Shown: positions 15,854 through 23,885 of the stretch, in pieces
Position numbering within the stretch: position 1 is the first letter of the stretch
Layout: each line of letters begins with the position of its first letter
From: Roseomonas sp. AR75
GTDB lineage: Bacteria > Pseudomonadota > Alphaproteobacteria > Acetobacterales > Acetobacteraceae
Direction: 5' to 3'
DNA: 64,000 nt
NCBI RefSeq assembly: GCF_005222815.1
Contig: NZ_STGB01000005.1
Coordinates: 806,001-870,000, forward strand
Program-made: the position numbers and the translations under genes
Notes under the pieces: model-generated
The model's input: only the letters and a program-made list of their open reading frames with translations
What the model was told of the DNA's origin: nothing
Database searches by the model: none

Positions 15854-17071
15854 TTAGGCCAGACTATCCTTAGCGGAGACGCCATCCCTGATGATCATGG
15901 CGATCTGCGCGCCCTGGTCCTGCAGCACACGCAGGTCCGCAAGGGGATCGCCCTCCACCACCAGCAGGTCCGCCAGGTACCCCTCGGCAACCCGCCCGAG
16001 TTGCCCCTGCATGCGCACCACCTCGGCGCCATGGATGGTTGCCTGGCGCAGCACCTCGGCCACCGGAAGCGCCTCGGCGCGGATCAGCAGCTCCTCGGCC
16101 TGGTACTGCTTGGGTGCGCGGAACAGGTCGGTCCCGAGTGCCATCCGTACCCCCGCGCGTTGCGCGATCTCAAGAGAACGGGCGCCGGTCGCGAGCACCT
16201 CCCTCGCCTTCTCGAGGTGGAAGGCCGAGATGCCGACCTCGGCCGCGTGCTGCACGACGCGGCGATAGACCACCAGCGTCGGCACCAGGATCGCTCCGCG
16301 CGTGGCCATCAGCGCGGCGGCGGCCTCGTCGAGGAAATTGCCATGCTCGATCGTGCGCACGCCGCTGCCGACCGCGCGCGCGATGGCGGTGGGCGTATAG
16401 GCGTGGGCCGCCACGTATTTGCCAGCCCGCGCCGCCTCGTCGACCGCCGCCGCGATCTCATCCAGCGCGTACTGGTCGTAGTCGACGGGGTCGGCCGGGC
16501 TCGAGACGCCGCCGGAGGCCATGATCTTGATCTGGTCCACGCCGCGGCGGATCTCCTCGCGCGCGGCGCGGCGCACGCCATCCACGCCATCGGCCACGAC
16601 CATCATGTTGGCCTCGGCGCGCAGCGCGCAGGCGGGGCACGCATCGGCGGGGTTGCGCATGTCGCCATGTCCGCCGGTCTGGCTCAGCGGGCGGCCCGAG
16701 ACGAACATCCTCGGCCCGGCGAACAGCCCTTCCTCCACCGCGCGTCGCAGGCCGGCATCGGCGCCGCCCATGTCGCGAATGGTGGTGAAGCCGCGCATCA
16801 GGGTCTCGTGCAGCAGCCGTGCCGCGCGGGCGGCCACCAGGGAGGGAAACAGCGTCGGATAGGGTACCATGCCATCGGCGCAGACATGCACGTGGCAGTC
16901 GATCAGCCCGGGCATGACGGTGCGCCCGCCAAGCTCCACCACGCGTGCATCGCCGGCAGCAAGCCCTGGCCCGACGGCGGCGATGCGCCTGCCGTCCAGC
17001 AACACGTCGGCGCGCCGCAGCGCGCCGGCATCCACATCCAGCACGGCTCCGCCGCGCAGCAGGGTCCGCAT
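15854..17071 (-). CDS. amidohydrolase-superfamily metal-dependent hydrolase (Xaa-Pro dipeptidase/prolidase-like)
   Basis: 405-residue TIM-barrel amidohydrolase. HxH motif in LIDCHVHVCADG (metal site), the bridging Lys candidate in QIKIMASGGVSS, metal His in AHAYTPTAIARAV and TIEHGNFLDE, and the catalytic Asp in MALGTDLFRAP are all present. The closest-looking families are imidazolonepropionase-related and Sgx-type prolidases that cleave cyclic or N-acyl amino acids. It is the last gene of the aminotransferase-gntR-tctC operon, 10 bases downstream of tctC, so an amide or amino-acid-derived substrate is plausible. Confidence 0.88.
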   Translation of the reverse strand: MRTLLRGGAVLDVDAGALRRADVLLDGRRIAAVGPGLAAGDARVVELGGRTVMPGLIDCHVHVCADGMVPYPTLFPSLVAARAARLLHETLMRGFTTIRDMGGADAGLRRAVEEGLFAGPRMFVSGRPLSQTGGHGDMRNPADACPACALRAEANMMVVADGVDGVRRAAREEIRRGVDQIKIMASGGVSSPADPVDYDQYALDEIAAAVDEAARAGKYVAAHAYTPTAIARAVGSGVRTIEHGNFLDEAAAALMATRGAILVPTLVVYRRVVQHAAEVGISAFHLEKAREVLATGARSLEIAQRAGVRMALGTDLFRAPKQYQAEELLIRAEALPVAEVLRQATIHGAEVVRMQGQLGRVAEGYLADLLVVEGDPLADLRVLQDQGAQIAMIIRDGVSAKDSLA

Positions 17072-17081
17072 CGCGCGCGCC

Positions 17082-18059
17082 TCAACCGGCGCGGATGTTC
17101 GCCTCGCGGATCAGGCGCTCGAACTTCGTGTACTCGCGCGCCAGCATCGCCTGCACCTCTGCAGCCGGTGGCAGGCTCGGCGCGGGGATGGTGCCGACCG
17201 AGCGCAGCTTCTGCTGCACCGCCGGCGTCGAGAGCACCTTCACATAGGCGGCGTGGATGCGCGCCAGCACAGGCGCGGGCAGGCCGCGGGGCGCCATGGC
17301 GATGTACCAGGAATCGAGGTTTGCTGCGGCCAGGCCCATCTCGCTCAGCGTCGGCAGGTCCGGGAAATCGGGTGAGCGGGTGGTGCCGATCGCGGCCAGC
17401 GCCCGCATCCGGCCATCGGCGATGTGCTGCTTGACCAGCCCGGTGCTCAGCACGGCCACGTCGAGCCGCCCGGCCAGCAGGTCCAGGATGCCCGGCGGCA
17501 GGCCGCGGTAATCCACCGCCGTGACCTGGAAGCCCATGGCCTGCTGCATCAGTTCCATGGAGATATGGGTGAAGGTGCCGTTGCCCGCGCGCAGGTAGTT
17601 CAGCTGGCCCGGCCGCGCACGCGCCTGGGCGGCGAAGTCCTCCATGCTGCGTGCCGGGTTGTCGCCGCGCACCACCACCACCGAGACGCTGTGCGAGACG
17701 AGCGACAGGCACTGGACGGCCTCAACGGGATGGAAGCCCGAGGGCGTCAGCATGGGCCCGACCAGATTGCCGAGAGCCGCCATCATCCAGGTGTGCCCAT
17801 CCGGCGGCGCCTGCACGAGCTGCTGCGAGCCGATGACGCCGCCCGCCCCGGTGCGCACGTCGATCACCACGGGCTGGCCGAGTTCGGCGGCGAGTTCCTC
17901 GGTATGGGTGCGCATCACCAGGTCGACGATGCCGCCCGCCGGATACGGGTTGATGAAGCGGATCGGTCGGCTCGGGAAGGCCTGGGCCAGCGCCGGGCGC
18001 GCGAGCGGCAGCAGCGCGCCCGCGGCGAGCAGCGCGCGACGGGTGGAGGCGATCGTCAT
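17082..18059 (-). CDS. TTT-system solute-binding protein (TctC/Bug)
   Basis: 325 aa with an N-terminal export signal (RRALLAAGALLPLARPALAQ) and Bug-family motifs FPSRPIRFINPYPAGG, VIDVRTGAGGVIGSQQL and PPDGHTWMMAAL. Its ATG overlaps the stop of the upstream GntR gene (ATGA). It probably captures the acid metabolised by the aminotransferase/amidohydrolase operon; no tctAB is adjacent. Confidence 0.9.
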   Translation of the reverse strand: MTIASTRRALLAAGALLPLARPALAQAFPSRPIRFINPYPAGGIVDLVMRTHTEELAAELGQPVVIDVRTGAGGVIGSQQLVQAPPDGHTWMMAALGNLVGPMLTPSGFHPVEAVQCLSLVSHSVSVVVVRGDNPARSMEDFAAQARARPGQLNYLRAGNGTFTHISMELMQQAMGFQVTAVDYRGLPPGILDLLAGRLDVAVLSTGLVKQHIADGRMRALAAIGTTRSPDFPDLPTLSEMGLAAANLDSWYIAMAPRGLPAPVLARIHAAYVKVLSTPAVQQKLRSVGTIPAPSLPPAAEVQAMLAREYTKFERLIREANIRAG

Positions 18060-18754
18060 GGCTGGTGTTCCCTTTCCCGGTCCTCGATGAAGCGCAGCAC
18101 GGTCGCCAGGCCCCGCTGCATGTGCTCCCGCAATTCGCCGCGCATCGCGTCCAGGTCGTCGCCAAGCGCGTGGCGCATGTAGTCGTCATGCGCGTCCCGC
18201 CGCGGCCCGGGCCGGCCATGCGCGCGATGATGCGCCGCCCAGTACAAAGCGAGCCGCCCGCGGATGGCGCCCCAGGCCTGCAGCAGCAGGCCATGCCCGG
18301 CGGTCTCGTAGACCACGCCGTGCAGGGCGAGCTCGGCGGCGATGGCGGCCTCGTCGTCGCCGGCGTCGATCGCCGCGCACAAGGTGCCGCGGCGTTGCGC
18401 CAGGGCAGCGCGGAACGCCGCGTCGCGGCGGTCCCAGGCGCATTCGAAGGCGAAGATCTCAAGCGTGGTGCGCAGCGTGTACAGCTCCCGCGCCACGGTG
18501 GCGTCGAGCGGCGCGACGCTCACCCCGCCCCAGGCGCGCTGCTGCACCAGCAGCCCTTCCTCAAGCAGCTCGCGGATCGCCTCGCGCAGCGGGGCGCGCG
18601 AGATGCCAAGCGCGCGCGCGAGCGCCACCTCGACCACCGGCGCGCCGGGCGCGAGCCGCCCGGACAGCACCGCGGCGCGCAGCGCATCGGCGGCACCCTG
18701 GCGCAGCGTCACGCGCGCCAGCGGGGCATCGGCGATCGGCGCTGATGCGCTCAC
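18056..18754 (-). CDS. GntR-family (FCD) transcriptional regulator
   Basis: 232 aa starting at GTG 18754, which overlaps the aminotransferase stop (GTGA). The winged helix contains LARALGISRAPLREAIRELL, and the FCD domain follows with HGVVYETAGHGLLLQAW. It sits inside the operon rather than at its head, so it is made only when the operon is read, as expected for negative autoregulation. A candidate operator, TGTCGACA, lies in the promoter region at 19709. Confidence 0.88.
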   Translation of the reverse strand: MSASAPIADAPLARVTLRQGAADALRAAVLSGRLAPGAPVVEVALARALGISRAPLREAIRELLEEGLLVQQRAWGGVSVAPLDATVARELYTLRTTLEIFAFECAWDRRDAAFRAALAQRRGTLCAAIDAGDDEAAIAAELALHGVVYETAGHGLLLQAWGAIRGRLALYWAAHHRAHGRPGPRRDAHDDYMRHALGDDLDAMRGELREHMQRGLATVLRFIEDREREHQP

Positions 18755-19659
18755 CTCGCCGCGCGGTCCTTCAGCGCGCCATAGAGATCCCTCAGGCGCA
18801 GCGTGAGCGGTCCCGGCAGCGCCGCCGGCAGCGCGCGCCCATCGACGGCGCTGACCGGCGTGAGACCTCCGAAGGTGCCGGTCACGAAGGCCTCCTCCGC
18901 CGCATGGACATCCTTCAGCGCGAAGTTCCCGAGGCGGATCGGGATGCCATTGTCGCGGCACAGCGCGATGACGTTGCCGCGCGTGATACCCTGGAAGCAG
19001 TAGTCGCCGGTCGAGGTGCAGACCTCTCCGCCGCGCACGAAGAAGAAGTTGGTGGCGTTGCAGGAGGAGACGAAGCCGTGCGGGTCGAGCATCAGCGCCT
19101 CGTCCGCCCCGGCCTTGATCGCCTGGATGAGCGCGGTGATGAGGTTGAGCCGGCTGTGCGAATTCAGCCGCATGTCGAACATGTCGGCCGGCGAGCAGCG
19201 GATGGTCGAGGTGAAGAGGCTGAGCCCGCGCGTCTGCAGCGCCGGGTTCGGCTGTTTCCACTCCGCCACGATGACGACCGTCGCAGGGCCGATCGTGTGG
19301 CGCGGATCCTGGTTCGGCGTCTTCTTCAGCCCGCGCGTGACCATCAGGCGCAGATGGACGCCGTCCTCCATGTCGTTCGCGGCGAGCGTCTGGTGCAGCG
19401 CGGCGACGATCCCGGCCCGCGTCATGCCGATGTCGAGGTCGATGGCGCGCGCCCCCTCGAACAGCCGGTCGAGATGCGCGTCGAGGAAGACGAGACGCCC
19501 CTTGTGCAGCCGTACCCCCTCCCAGACGCCGTCGCCGAGCACGAAACCGGCGTCGAACACCGAGACCCGCGCCTCGTCACGCGGGACCAAGGCGCCGTTG
19601 ACGTAGACGCGCACGCCCGAATTGCGCGGATCGGCGGGGAAATCCTGGCTACCGGCCAT
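18751..19659 (-). CDS. class-IV aminotransferase-fold PLP protein
   Basis: 302 residues with the fold-type IV layout shared by branched-chain aminotransferases, D-amino-acid transaminases and aminodeoxychorismate lyase. Visible are FDAGFVLGDGVWEGVRLHKG (N-terminal strand and phosphate-side Arg region), the linker HLDRLFEGARAID, GADEALMLDPHGFVSSCNAT (the Glu/Ser-Asn cofactor-binding region) and TGTFGGLTPV. The segment that normally carries the Schiff-base lysine (K-S/T-L-N in D-alanine transaminase-type enzymes) reads NSHSRLNLI, with Arg in place of Lys. Whether a shifted lysine substitutes or the reaction differs is unclear. First gene of its operon. Confidence 0.82.
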   Translation of the reverse strand: MAGSQDFPADPRNSGVRVYVNGALVPRDEARVSVFDAGFVLGDGVWEGVRLHKGRLVFLDAHLDRLFEGARAIDLDIGMTRAGIVAALHQTLAANDMEDGVHLRLMVTRGLKKTPNQDPRHTIGPATVVIVAEWKQPNPALQTRGLSLFTSTIRCSPADMFDMRLNSHSRLNLITALIQAIKAGADEALMLDPHGFVSSCNATNFFFVRGGEVCTSTGDYCFQGITRGNVIALCRDNGIPIRLGNFALKDVHAAEEAFVTGTFGGLTPVSAVDGRALPAALPGPLTLRLRDLYGALKDRAAR

Positions 19660-19708
19660 GGTAGCCCTCGGAGATAGGCGGCATCACGTCCCTTGAACGA
19701 CACACGAC

Positions 19709-19716
19709 TGTCGACA
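19709..19716. promoter_or_regulatory. TGTCGACA palindrome, candidate GntR operator
   Basis: Perfect 8-base palindrome about 50 bases upstream of the aminotransferase ATG in a lower-GC stretch. FCD-type GntR proteins often bind short GTC-GAC dyads, and a GntR gene lies inside the operon. Inference only. Confidence 0.35.
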
Positions 19717-19912
19717 TTAGGCAGCCAGAACGAGGCTGGTCAATCGCCGTCTCAGGGGGGCACCAGCTCCCGGCACGGAGCTCGATGCGGCTGCACGCCC
19801 GCCAACGGCGAACGGGCTCAGGAAAGGCGGACAGCCCGGCACCTGGCGCTGTGGCCTGGCAGCGTGGCCGCCAGCGGCGTCATGAGCTCGTGCTGCGCCG
19901 ACGGCGCGTGCA

Positions 19913-21661
19913 TCAATCTGTGTCCGATGCAGCGCGCACGAGCCACGCCGGCGGCGCGCCGGCGAACATGCCCGTCGCAGCGGCATCGACGCAGGCTGCA
20001 AGACCGGCGAAGCGCACGCGCTGGCCGGTCAGGCCCGGCCCGTAGTGGACATACTTGCCGGAATTGGTAAGCAGGCCGCCGGGGGTGCTCGGGATGACGG
20101 GCTCCTCGATCATGCACCAGCAGGTGTCCGTCACCAGGCGGAAGCCGAAGTGTTCGAGGGATCGCGCGATGCCGGCGGCCTTTGCCTGGGCGAGCACGGC
20201 ACGGCTGGTCGTGATGATGGCCTGCGTTCCGGCGGACTTCGTTCGTCCGTGACAGAGGCCGGCGATCAATCGCATCTCCTCGAGCGACGAATGCGGGTTG
20301 CCGATCGCGATACAGCCGACCTGAGACGTATCGGCGCCGTTCAGGTGTTCCCAAGCGGCCAGCAGGTCGGGAGCGCCGATCCGAAGCGGGCCGGCGACGG
20401 GCCCTTCATCCAGCGCTGACGACAGATCCGGCGCTTCCGGCGTGATGCCGGCGATGTGGAACATCGGCGCCGCGGAGGTTGTCGCGAAGGCCGCGGCGAA
20501 GGCCTTCAGATCGTCCCGCGAGGGCGATGTCTGCTCCAGTCCCGTCAGCACGGGGATGTCGTGCGGCGACAGCTTCCCGGCCAGGTAGCCCAGCAACGGG
20601 AACAGTGAGTCGTCCGCATCCGTGGGAGCCGCCGCGTGGATGTGCAGCCGCGCCTTTCGGTGCGCGTCGACGTGGCAGCCACTGAAGGGCGCCCGGCCGG
20701 TCAGCGCCAGGCAGAGGTCGAGATAGTCGGGATACTTCCCGGTCCTGGCGCCGAGGACGCTGTTGGCGAAGGCGACCGCGTTCGATTCCGCCCACCCGAC
20801 ATGCTCCCCAACGCCGGGTGCGCCTTCGAGCAGATACGGAGCGCAGGTGAAGCTGGGCTGCGCACCCATCTGAAGATAGGCGTCCGTCTGCCGCTCCACC
20901 TCCGCCGCGCGCTCGGGCGGGATGCCGAGAATGCGCCACTGGCTGCGATCGATCGAGATCGCGTTGAGCGTCGTCGGGACCTTCACCTTGGCACCAAGGT
21001 CGCGCATGCGCTCGGCGATCGCGACGCTCACCGGGCCTGTGTGGATGCAGCAATCGAGATGGCATCGGGTGACGTCGATGAGCTTGGAGGCGCCTTCCAG
21101 CCGGGCCATCGCGAGGACGATGCGCATCGCCAGCTGCCGGGCGGGGCCGTCTGCGCCGTCCAGCATCGCGCGATCACGTTCGGTGAGTTCCAGATCGATG
21201 TCGGGCAATGGCGGGAGTTGCCGGCCCGCCGCCGATGCCGATGCGCCGAGGGCGGTGACCTGACCGTCGCTGACTGTTGCGTGCCGCGCTGTTCCCAACA
21301 GCTCGAAGGCACCGCGATCGAGACGGACCATCGGCAGGCTGCGGCCGAACAGCGCATCAGCGATGAGCGCCCCCAGGGGCAGGATGGTCTCGTCCTCGCA
21401 GAAGACGATGGCGGCGGGGCCCGCTTCACTCATGATCAGTTCGAGAAGGACGGCGCTTCCCGTGCATGACCCGCGGCCACTCGGGATGGCCAGGACCTTC
21501 CCGGTGACGCACTGCCCGTAAAGCGGATGCTCCTTGTCGATGACGGTCCCCGTCTGCGCGGACACCCCGCCCCAGAAGCTGAGGCCCAGATCGGCGTGCA
21601 GCAGGGGCCCCGCAGCAGTGCCGGGCACCAGCGAGCGTCCGCGGAGAATGGCGTCGTTCAT
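19913..21661 (-). CDS. fused aconitase X (AcnX) protein, hydroxyproline dehydratase-like
   Basis: 582 residues joining the small and large AcnX subunits in one chain. Residues ~1-140 are the DUF126/AcnX-S swivel domain (LSFWGGVSAQTGTVID; IPSGRGSCTGSAVLLEL). Residues ~160-575 are the large AcnX domain with Cys-bearing motifs (RCHLDCCIHTGP; GCIAIGNPHSS; DTCWCMI). Characterised members dehydrate cis-3-hydroxy-L-proline or act on mevalonate 5-phosphate. The fused form in a bacterial catabolic setting favours the hydroxyproline dehydratase role, but this is by family analogy. ATG 21661 has GGAG 5 bases upstream. It is about 250 bases upstream of the aminotransferase operon on the same strand. Confidence 0.86.
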   Translation of the reverse strand: MNDAILRGRSLVPGTAAGPLLHADLGLSFWGGVSAQTGTVIDKEHPLYGQCVTGKVLAIPSGRGSCTGSAVLLELIMSEAGPAAIVFCEDETILPLGALIADALFGRSLPMVRLDRGAFELLGTARHATVSDGQVTALGASASAAGRQLPPLPDIDLELTERDRAMLDGADGPARQLAMRIVLAMARLEGASKLIDVTRCHLDCCIHTGPVSVAIAERMRDLGAKVKVPTTLNAISIDRSQWRILGIPPERAAEVERQTDAYLQMGAQPSFTCAPYLLEGAPGVGEHVGWAESNAVAFANSVLGARTGKYPDYLDLCLALTGRAPFSGCHVDAHRKARLHIHAAAPTDADDSLFPLLGYLAGKLSPHDIPVLTGLEQTSPSRDDLKAFAAAFATTSAAPMFHIAGITPEAPDLSSALDEGPVAGPLRIGAPDLLAAWEHLNGADTSQVGCIAIGNPHSSLEEMRLIAGLCHGRTKSAGTQAIITTSRAVLAQAKAAGIARSLEHFGFRLVTDTCWCMIEEPVIPSTPGGLLTNSGKYVHYGPGLTGQRVRFAGLAACVDAAATGMFAGAPPAWLVRAASDTD

Positions 21662-21705
21662 GCGTTCTCCGATCCTGTGGCGGCTGGCCACCCGCGACGT
21701 AGGCG

Positions 21706-21819
21706 GAGGCATTGGCTTCCAAGGGCGATCTGATCGCCTATGCCGACAGCATCGACGAGGCAACCGGCCGCTATCGGGCCCCGGTGTGGGCCGAGGCCGA
21801 GAACCTGCCAGCGTCCTGA
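21706..21819 (+). other. short open stretch, possible 3' gene remnant
   Basis: After an in-frame TAG, 37 sense codons read EALASKGDLIAYADSIDEA and then TGRYRAPVWAEAENLPAS before TGA. The amino-acid composition is protein-like and unlike the Arg-rich shadows elsewhere. There is no clear ribosome binding site. It may be the tail of a gene removed by deletion beside acnX; I do not recognise the family. Confidence 0.3.
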
Positions 21820-21830
21820 TCGCGCAGTCC

Positions 21831-22079
21831 CTACGATTCTGATGGTGGTCGTGGGGGATGGCGATGGGCAGGGGCGCGGTAGCGATCGAGCTGACGGCGC
21901 CGGAGCGGCGCGAGTTGCAGCCGCTCGCCCGCGCACACCACACCGGCCAGCGGGCGGATCTCCCCGGCGGCCAGCGCGGCGCAGGCGCGCTCGTGGTCGC
22001 GCCGGCCATCGCCCCGTGCATCCGCCACGCCCAGGGAGAGCAGGGACAGCATCAGCATCGGCAGCGGGGCTCGGCGCAT
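21831..22079 (-). pseudogene. PepSY-type secreted protein, degenerate copy
   Basis: From ATG 22079 (MRRAPLPMLMLSLLSLGVAD) it shares the signal peptide and RRDHERACAALAAGEIRPLA with the intact gene at 43592-43906 (RRDHERARAALAAGEIRPLA). After that the sequence degenerates: the conserved core beginning ERRYLGRVIETELE is gone and an unrelated tail runs to a stop at 21831. No response regulator or kinase follows, unlike at the second locus. A relic of a deleted divergent operon. Confidence 0.7.
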
Positions 22080-22102
22080 CCGGGCAGCATCGGGACGCCC
22101 GC

Positions 22103-22141
22103 CTGAACCGTGGCTGAACGGGCAGCTCAGCGCCGGTTCAG
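22103..22141. promoter_or_regulatory. divergent response-regulator-type direct repeats (PepSY locus 1)
   Basis: CTGAAC at 22103 and 22114 (11 bases apart, facing the minus-strand relic) and TCAG cores at 22127 and 22138 (11 apart, facing the plus-strand genes). The same four elements with the same internal distances occur at 43930-43968. Eleven-base spaced tandem half-sites are typical of OmpR/PhoP-family regulators. Confidence 0.6.
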
Positions 22142-22165
22142 GTGGTGTCGAGCAGGATGCGCCCC

Positions 22166-22184
22166 GTTGCGGAGAGGCCGCAAC
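22166..22184 (+). promoter_or_regulatory. 5' leader hairpin (PepSY locus 1)
   Basis: GTTGCGG-agagg-CCGCAAC, a perfect 7-bp stem with a 5-base loop, between the direct repeats and the start at 22206. The TTGCGG-N5-CCGCAA core recurs at the second PepSY locus at the same distance (30 bases) from the TTCAG half-site. Confidence 0.55.
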
Positions 22185-22205
22185 GCCGAACCCTGGAGAT
22201 CCGAG

Positions 22206-22514
22206 ATGTCCCGCATCCGTCCTGTCGCCGCCCTCACCCTGGCGCTCGCCGTCGCCGCCCCGCTCGGGGCCGCGCTGGCCTCCTCCGGCGACAACCGCCC
22301 CGACCGCCGCACGGCGGAAGCGGTGACGCCCGGCAATGCCCGGTTCGACGCCCCCGCCGCCATCGCGGCCGTGCTCGGCGCCGGCTACACCGCGATCAGC
22401 GAGCTCGAGTGGGAGCGTGGCGGCTGGCAGGTGAAGGCCAACGACGCGCAGGGGCGCCGGGTGGAGCTCCGCGTGGATGCCACGACCGGCGCCGTCGCGC
22501 CGCGCAGCCGCTAA
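22206..22514 (+). CDS. PepSY domain periplasmic protein
   Basis: 102 residues: signal peptide (VAALTLALAVAAPLGAALAS), a charged linker, then a short PepSY module (ELEWERGGWQVKANDAQGRR and VELRVDATTGAV). PepSY proteins in such pairs accompany cytochrome b561 membrane proteins and are thought to act in envelope redox or metal responses. GGAG is 7 bases before ATG. It is 16 bases upstream of the cytochrome gene; the pair is duplicated at 44035-44941. Confidence 0.85.
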   Translation: MSRIRPVAALTLALAVAAPLGAALASSGDNRPDRRTAEAVTPGNARFDAPAAIAAVLGAGYTAISELEWERGGWQVKANDAQGRRVELRVDATTGAVAPRSR

Positions 22515-22530
22515 GCGCGGGAGGACAGTG

Positions 22531-23061
22531 ATGGCGACGACTGTCGAGCTGCGCTCCCCCGGCATGGCGACGCGCGCCATCCACTGGGCAACCGCGCTGC
22601 TGGTGCTCTCGGCCTGGGTGGTCGGCAGCACGATGGAGGAGTTCCCACGCGGCGCTGGCCGCGACCTGGCGATGCAGGTGCACTACAGCCTCGGCGTCCT
22701 GGTGCTCGGCTTCGCGGCGCTGCGCGTCGCCTGGCGTGCGATGGCGCCACCATCCCCGGCGGAAGGGCCGGCCTGGCAGCGCCTGGCGGCCGTCGCCATG
22801 CACATCGCGCTGATTGGCCTCACCATCGGCGTGCCGCTCAGCGGGCTGCTCGACCGCTGGGCGCGGGGCCGGGCGGTCACGGTCTTCGGCGGGGTGCCCC
22901 TGCCGGCCCCGTTCCCGGTGCCTGGGGGGCGCATCTGGGGCGAGGCGCATGAGGTGCTGGCCAACTTGATGCTCGCGGCGATCGCGGCACACGTCCTGGC
23001 GGCGCTCTGGCACCAGTTCGTCCTGCGGGACCGAGCCATCTCCCGCATGGTGCGGGGCTGA
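22531..23061 (+). CDS. cytochrome b561 family membrane protein
   Basis: 176 residues with four predicted membrane helices. Candidate b-haem ligands are the conserved helix histidines in RAIHWATALLVLSAW, MQVHYSLGVLVLGF, MHIALIGLTIGV and EAHEVLANLMLAAIAAH. The family (CybB-type) moves electrons between quinol and periplasmic acceptors. A GGGAGGA ribosome binding site precedes ATG 22531. The partner PepSY protein is immediately upstream. It is clearly homologous to the protein at 44390-44941 over its full length. Confidence 0.88.
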   Translation: MATTVELRSPGMATRAIHWATALLVLSAWVVGSTMEEFPRGAGRDLAMQVHYSLGVLVLGFAALRVAWRAMAPPSPAEGPAWQRLAAVAMHIALIGLTIGVPLSGLLDRWARGRAVTVFGGVPLPAPFPVPGGRIWGEAHEVLANLMLAAIAAHVLAALWHQFVLRDRAISRMVRG

Positions 23062-23108
23062 AGGGCAATCCGCGACGCCTTTGCCCTCGCCGGCCTACGA
23101 AACGTGCC

Positions 23109-23885
23109 ATGCTGCGCCGGACGCCCATGACGATGGCAGCCGACGCAGCGCCCCCGGAAGGCGATTCCCAGACGACCGGTGCGACCCCGGTCTTCGTCGC
23201 GCGCGGGTTGTGCAAGAGCTACGGCAGCGGCGACGCCACGGTGCACGCGCTGCGTGACCTCGACCTCGACATCCTGCAGGGCGAGTTCGTCGTTCTGCTC
23301 GGACCCTCGGGTTCCGGCAAGTCCACGCTGCTGAACATCCTCGGCGGGCTCGACGCCCCGACCACCGGCCGCGCCGCCTGGCGGGATCATGAGCTGACCG
23401 GAGCCGACGAGGCGGCGCTGACCGCCTACCGCCGCGACCATGTCGGCTTCGTGTTCCAGTTCTACAACCTGATCCCCAGCCTCACCGCCCTCGAGAATGT
23501 CGAACTGGTCGCCGAGATCGCGCGCGACCCCATGCGACCGGAGGAGGCGCTCGCACTGGTCGGGCTATCGCACCGGCTCGACCATTTCCCGGGCCAGCTT
23601 TCCGGTGGCGAGCAGCAGCGCGTCGCGGTGGCGCGCGCCATCGTCAAGCGCCCCGACGCCCTGCTCTGCGACGAGCCGACCGGCGCGCTCGACGTCGAGA
23701 CGGGCAAGCTGGTGCTCTCGGCGATCGCGCGGGCGAACCGCGAGGTCGGCGCGACGACCGTTGTCATCACCCACAATGCCGCGATCGCCGGCATGGCGGA
23801 CCGGGTGCTGCGCATGGGCGGCGGGCGCATCGTCGCGATCGAGACGAACACGCGGCGCCTGGCGCCCGAGGAGCTGGTCTGGTGA
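23109..23885 (+). CDS. ABC transporter ATP-binding protein (LolD/MacB type)
   Basis: 258 aa nucleotide-binding subunit. Walker A GPSGSGKST (~residues 65-73), Q-loop in FVFQFYNLIPSLTALENV, signature LSGGEQQRVAVARA, Walker B ALLCDEPTGALD and H-loop VVITHNAAIA are all intact. The start is uncertain: ATGs at 23109, 23127 and 23133 are in frame and none has a strong ribosome binding site. The stop overlaps the GTG of the permease gene. Together with the permease and adaptor it forms a MacAB/DevBCA-like export or lipoprotein/glycolipid translocation system. Confidence 0.93.
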   Translation: MLRRTPMTMAADAAPPEGDSQTTGATPVFVARGLCKSYGSGDATVHALRDLDLDILQGEFVVLLGPSGSGKSTLLNILGGLDAPTTGRAAWRDHELTGADEAALTAYRRDHVGFVFQFYNLIPSLTALENVELVAEIARDPMRPEEALALVGLSHRLDHFPGQLSGGEQQRVAVARAIVKRPDALLCDEPTGALDVETGKLVLSAIARANREVGATTVVITHNAAIAGMADRVLRMGGGRIVAIETNTRRLAPEELVW

